This document shows, in pieces, positions 63,060-64,000 of a DNA stretch of 64,000 nucleotides; the first letter of the stretch is position 1; each line of letters begins with the position of its first letter. Under the pieces are notes generated by a model. That model ran no database searches. It saw nothing but the letters and a program-made list of their open reading frames with translations, and was not told the DNA's origin. The DNA comes from Flavisolibacter ginsengisoli DSM 18119 (lineage in GTDB: Bacteria > Bacteroidota > Bacteroidia > Chitinophagales > Chitinophagaceae), in contig NZ_FQUU01000003.1 in the NCBI RefSeq assembly GCF_900129295.1, positions 310,001 through 374,000 on the forward strand, given 5' to 3'. The translations under genes were made by a program, and so were the position numbers.

Positions 63060-63665
63060 ATGAAAAAACTGCCTTTGTCTTTTTATCTTAGAAATGATGT
63101 GGTCAAAATATCAAAGGAACTTCTTGGAAAGGTATTGGTAACAAATTGGCATAATGAGCTTACTTCTGGAAGAATAGTTGAAACAGAGGCATACGAAGGC
63201 GAAATAGATAGAGCATCGCATGCTTCAAAAGGGCGTACTCCGAGAACACAGGTATTATTTGGTGAGGGAGGCAAAGCATATGTGTATTTATGTTATGGTA
63301 TACACCAGATGTTCAATATTGTTACAAATTATACTGATGCTCCCCATGCTATATTAATCAGAGCCGTAGAACCCCTGGAAGGCATTAATATTATGCTGGA
63401 AAGAACAGGTAAGGAAAAACTGGATGAAACACTTACCCGCGGACCAGGCAATGTGGGAAAGGCATTCGGTTTTCATACCTCCCAATGTGGAATTTCACTA
63501 ACCAGCGATGAGCTATATATTGCAGATGATGGGTTTAAAGTTACCAAGGCTATGGTAGGTACATCACCAAGGATAGGTGTTGACTATGCTGGTGATCATG
63601 CTGCCTGGCACTACCGCTTTTTTATAAGGGGAAACAGGTATGTAAGCGGGAAAATCAAAAGCTAA
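63060..63665 (+). CDS. mpg: 3-methyladenine DNA glycosylase (Mpg/AAG family)
   Basis: 201 residues from ATG 63060 (MKKLPLSFYLRNDVV), or 206 from ATG 63045. Family motifs: LLGKVLVTNW, GRIVETEAYEGEIDRASHA with the catalytic glutamate, the YVYLCYGIHQMFNIVT strand with the intercalating-tyrosine region, LIRAVEPLEGI and TRGPGNVGKAFG. It removes alkylated purines in base-excision repair. Single gene, diverging from the EI24 gene. Confidence 0.93.
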   Translation: MKKLPLSFYLRNDVVKISKELLGKVLVTNWHNELTSGRIVETEAYEGEIDRASHASKGRTPRTQVLFGEGGKAYVYLCYGIHQMFNIVTNYTDAPHAILIRAVEPLEGINIMLERTGKEKLDETLTRGPGNVGKAFGFHTSQCGISLTSDELYIADDGFKVTKAMVGTSPRIGVDYAGDHAAWHYRFFIRGNRYVSGKIKS

Positions 63666-63709
63666 AGCTTCATGGAATTACCATATAAGGTCCAGTCCTT
63701 TACTATAAC

Positions 63710-64000
63710 TTAAAATTTGGGACAGTTCAGTTTTTTAGCGTTTGGATCCGTGTGTTTCTTGATATAAATGAGAGAAATTTCTGCTCCACCACGCATGTTG
63801 GAGGCGGGTTTCAGGCTGGAAGTATTAACATCATAGCTGGCACCTAACTGAAATTCGCCAAATTCAAGCCCTACGTATGGTATGATGGCATCACCGAATC
63901 TATACCAGCTACCAAGGTATAAATTAGTAGGGTTGCCCAGGTCCTGTGCAACATTGATCATATAGGCTCCTCCAATTACAGTATTCGTCGCATTGGCCTG
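63710..64000 (-). CDS. PorP/SprF-family type IX secretion membrane protein, C-terminal part
   Basis: The reverse strand is open from the window edge to the stop at 63710; the visible part is 96 codons. It reads QANATNTVIGGAYMINVAQD and then NPTNLYLGSWYRFGDAIIPY, GLEFGEFQLGASYDVNTSSL and RGGAEISLIYIKKH, the standard C-terminal beta-barrel of PorP/SprF, ending in the usual C-x-KF. These barrels partner T9SS components or gliding adhesins. It is consistent with the T9SS-tailed protease at 58217. Confidence 0.9.
   Translation of the reverse strand, partial: QANATNTVIGGAYMINVAQDLGNPTNLYLGSWYRFGDAIIPYVGLEFGEFQLGASYDVNTSSLKPASNMRGGAEISLIYIKKHTDPNAKKLNCPKF

Overview
The window looks like an ordinary chromosomal segment of a member of the Bacteroidota, most likely family Chitinophagaceae. 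The grounds are a SusC/SusD pair, a PorP/SprF-type protein and a type IX secretion sorting domain, a bacterial geranylgeranylglyceryl-phosphate synthase, RNase Y, a YkuK-like protein, and promoter-like sites of the Bacteroidota form TTG-N16-20-TAnnTTTG instead of sigma-70 boxes. Start codons are rarely preceded by a Shine-Dalgarno sequence. Base composition looks AT-rich (about 40 % G+C by eye) and even across the window. No rRNA, CRISPR array, transposase, integrase or prophage gene was seen. The genus is not determinable from this sequence alone.

Layout, left to right. 1-2400: a truncated EamA transporter, a PPK2 polyphosphate kinase, MscL and ScpA. 2600-9300: Dxs, a 680-base non-coding stretch with a palindromic repeat, a LytS/LytT two-component pair, an M28 peptidase and a GGGP synthase. 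9300-18400: B12-dependent ribonucleotide reductase, a 58-residue protein missed by normal length cut-offs, ClpX, two tandem active-looking ClpPs, trigger factor and tRNA-Leu(UAG). 18500-28400: Rel/SpoT, a SusCD pair, PurA, a very acidic protein and PabB. 28400-37800: a tatA-gatA-transglycosylase operon, RplS, RNase Y, a TlpA-like thioredoxin, ZapA, a coiled-coil protein and PheT. 37800-44900: a 1-kb non-coding region with a second copy of the repeat, DnaB, RsmE, TerC, PyrD, a thiolase and a lone response regulator. 44900-53200: a small secreted His/Cys protein with a TonB receptor, then a minus-strand operon comM - GT25 - unknown - ABC exporter. 53300-57100: an overlapping four-gene cluster of UbiA-like prenyltransferase, type III polyketide synthase, methyltransferase and FAD oxidoreductase. 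57100-64000: a CoA-binding protein, a secreted protein and metzincin with T9SS tail, a YkuK-like protein, EngB, an RsmI-like methylase, an EI24 protein, Mpg and a truncated PorP/SprF.

Most of the content is housekeeping: translation quality control (ClpXP, trigger factor, GatA, PheT, RplS), nucleotide supply (RNR, PurA, PyrD), replication and division (DnaB, ScpA, ZapA, EngB). The accessory parts of interest are the type III PKS cluster, which by gene order resembles phenolic-lipid operons but carries an additional membrane prenyltransferase, and the two-copy palindromic/11-bp tandem repeat placed in the two largest non-coding regions. Many intergenic regions end in clear stem-loop plus T-tract terminators, which define the transcription units well.
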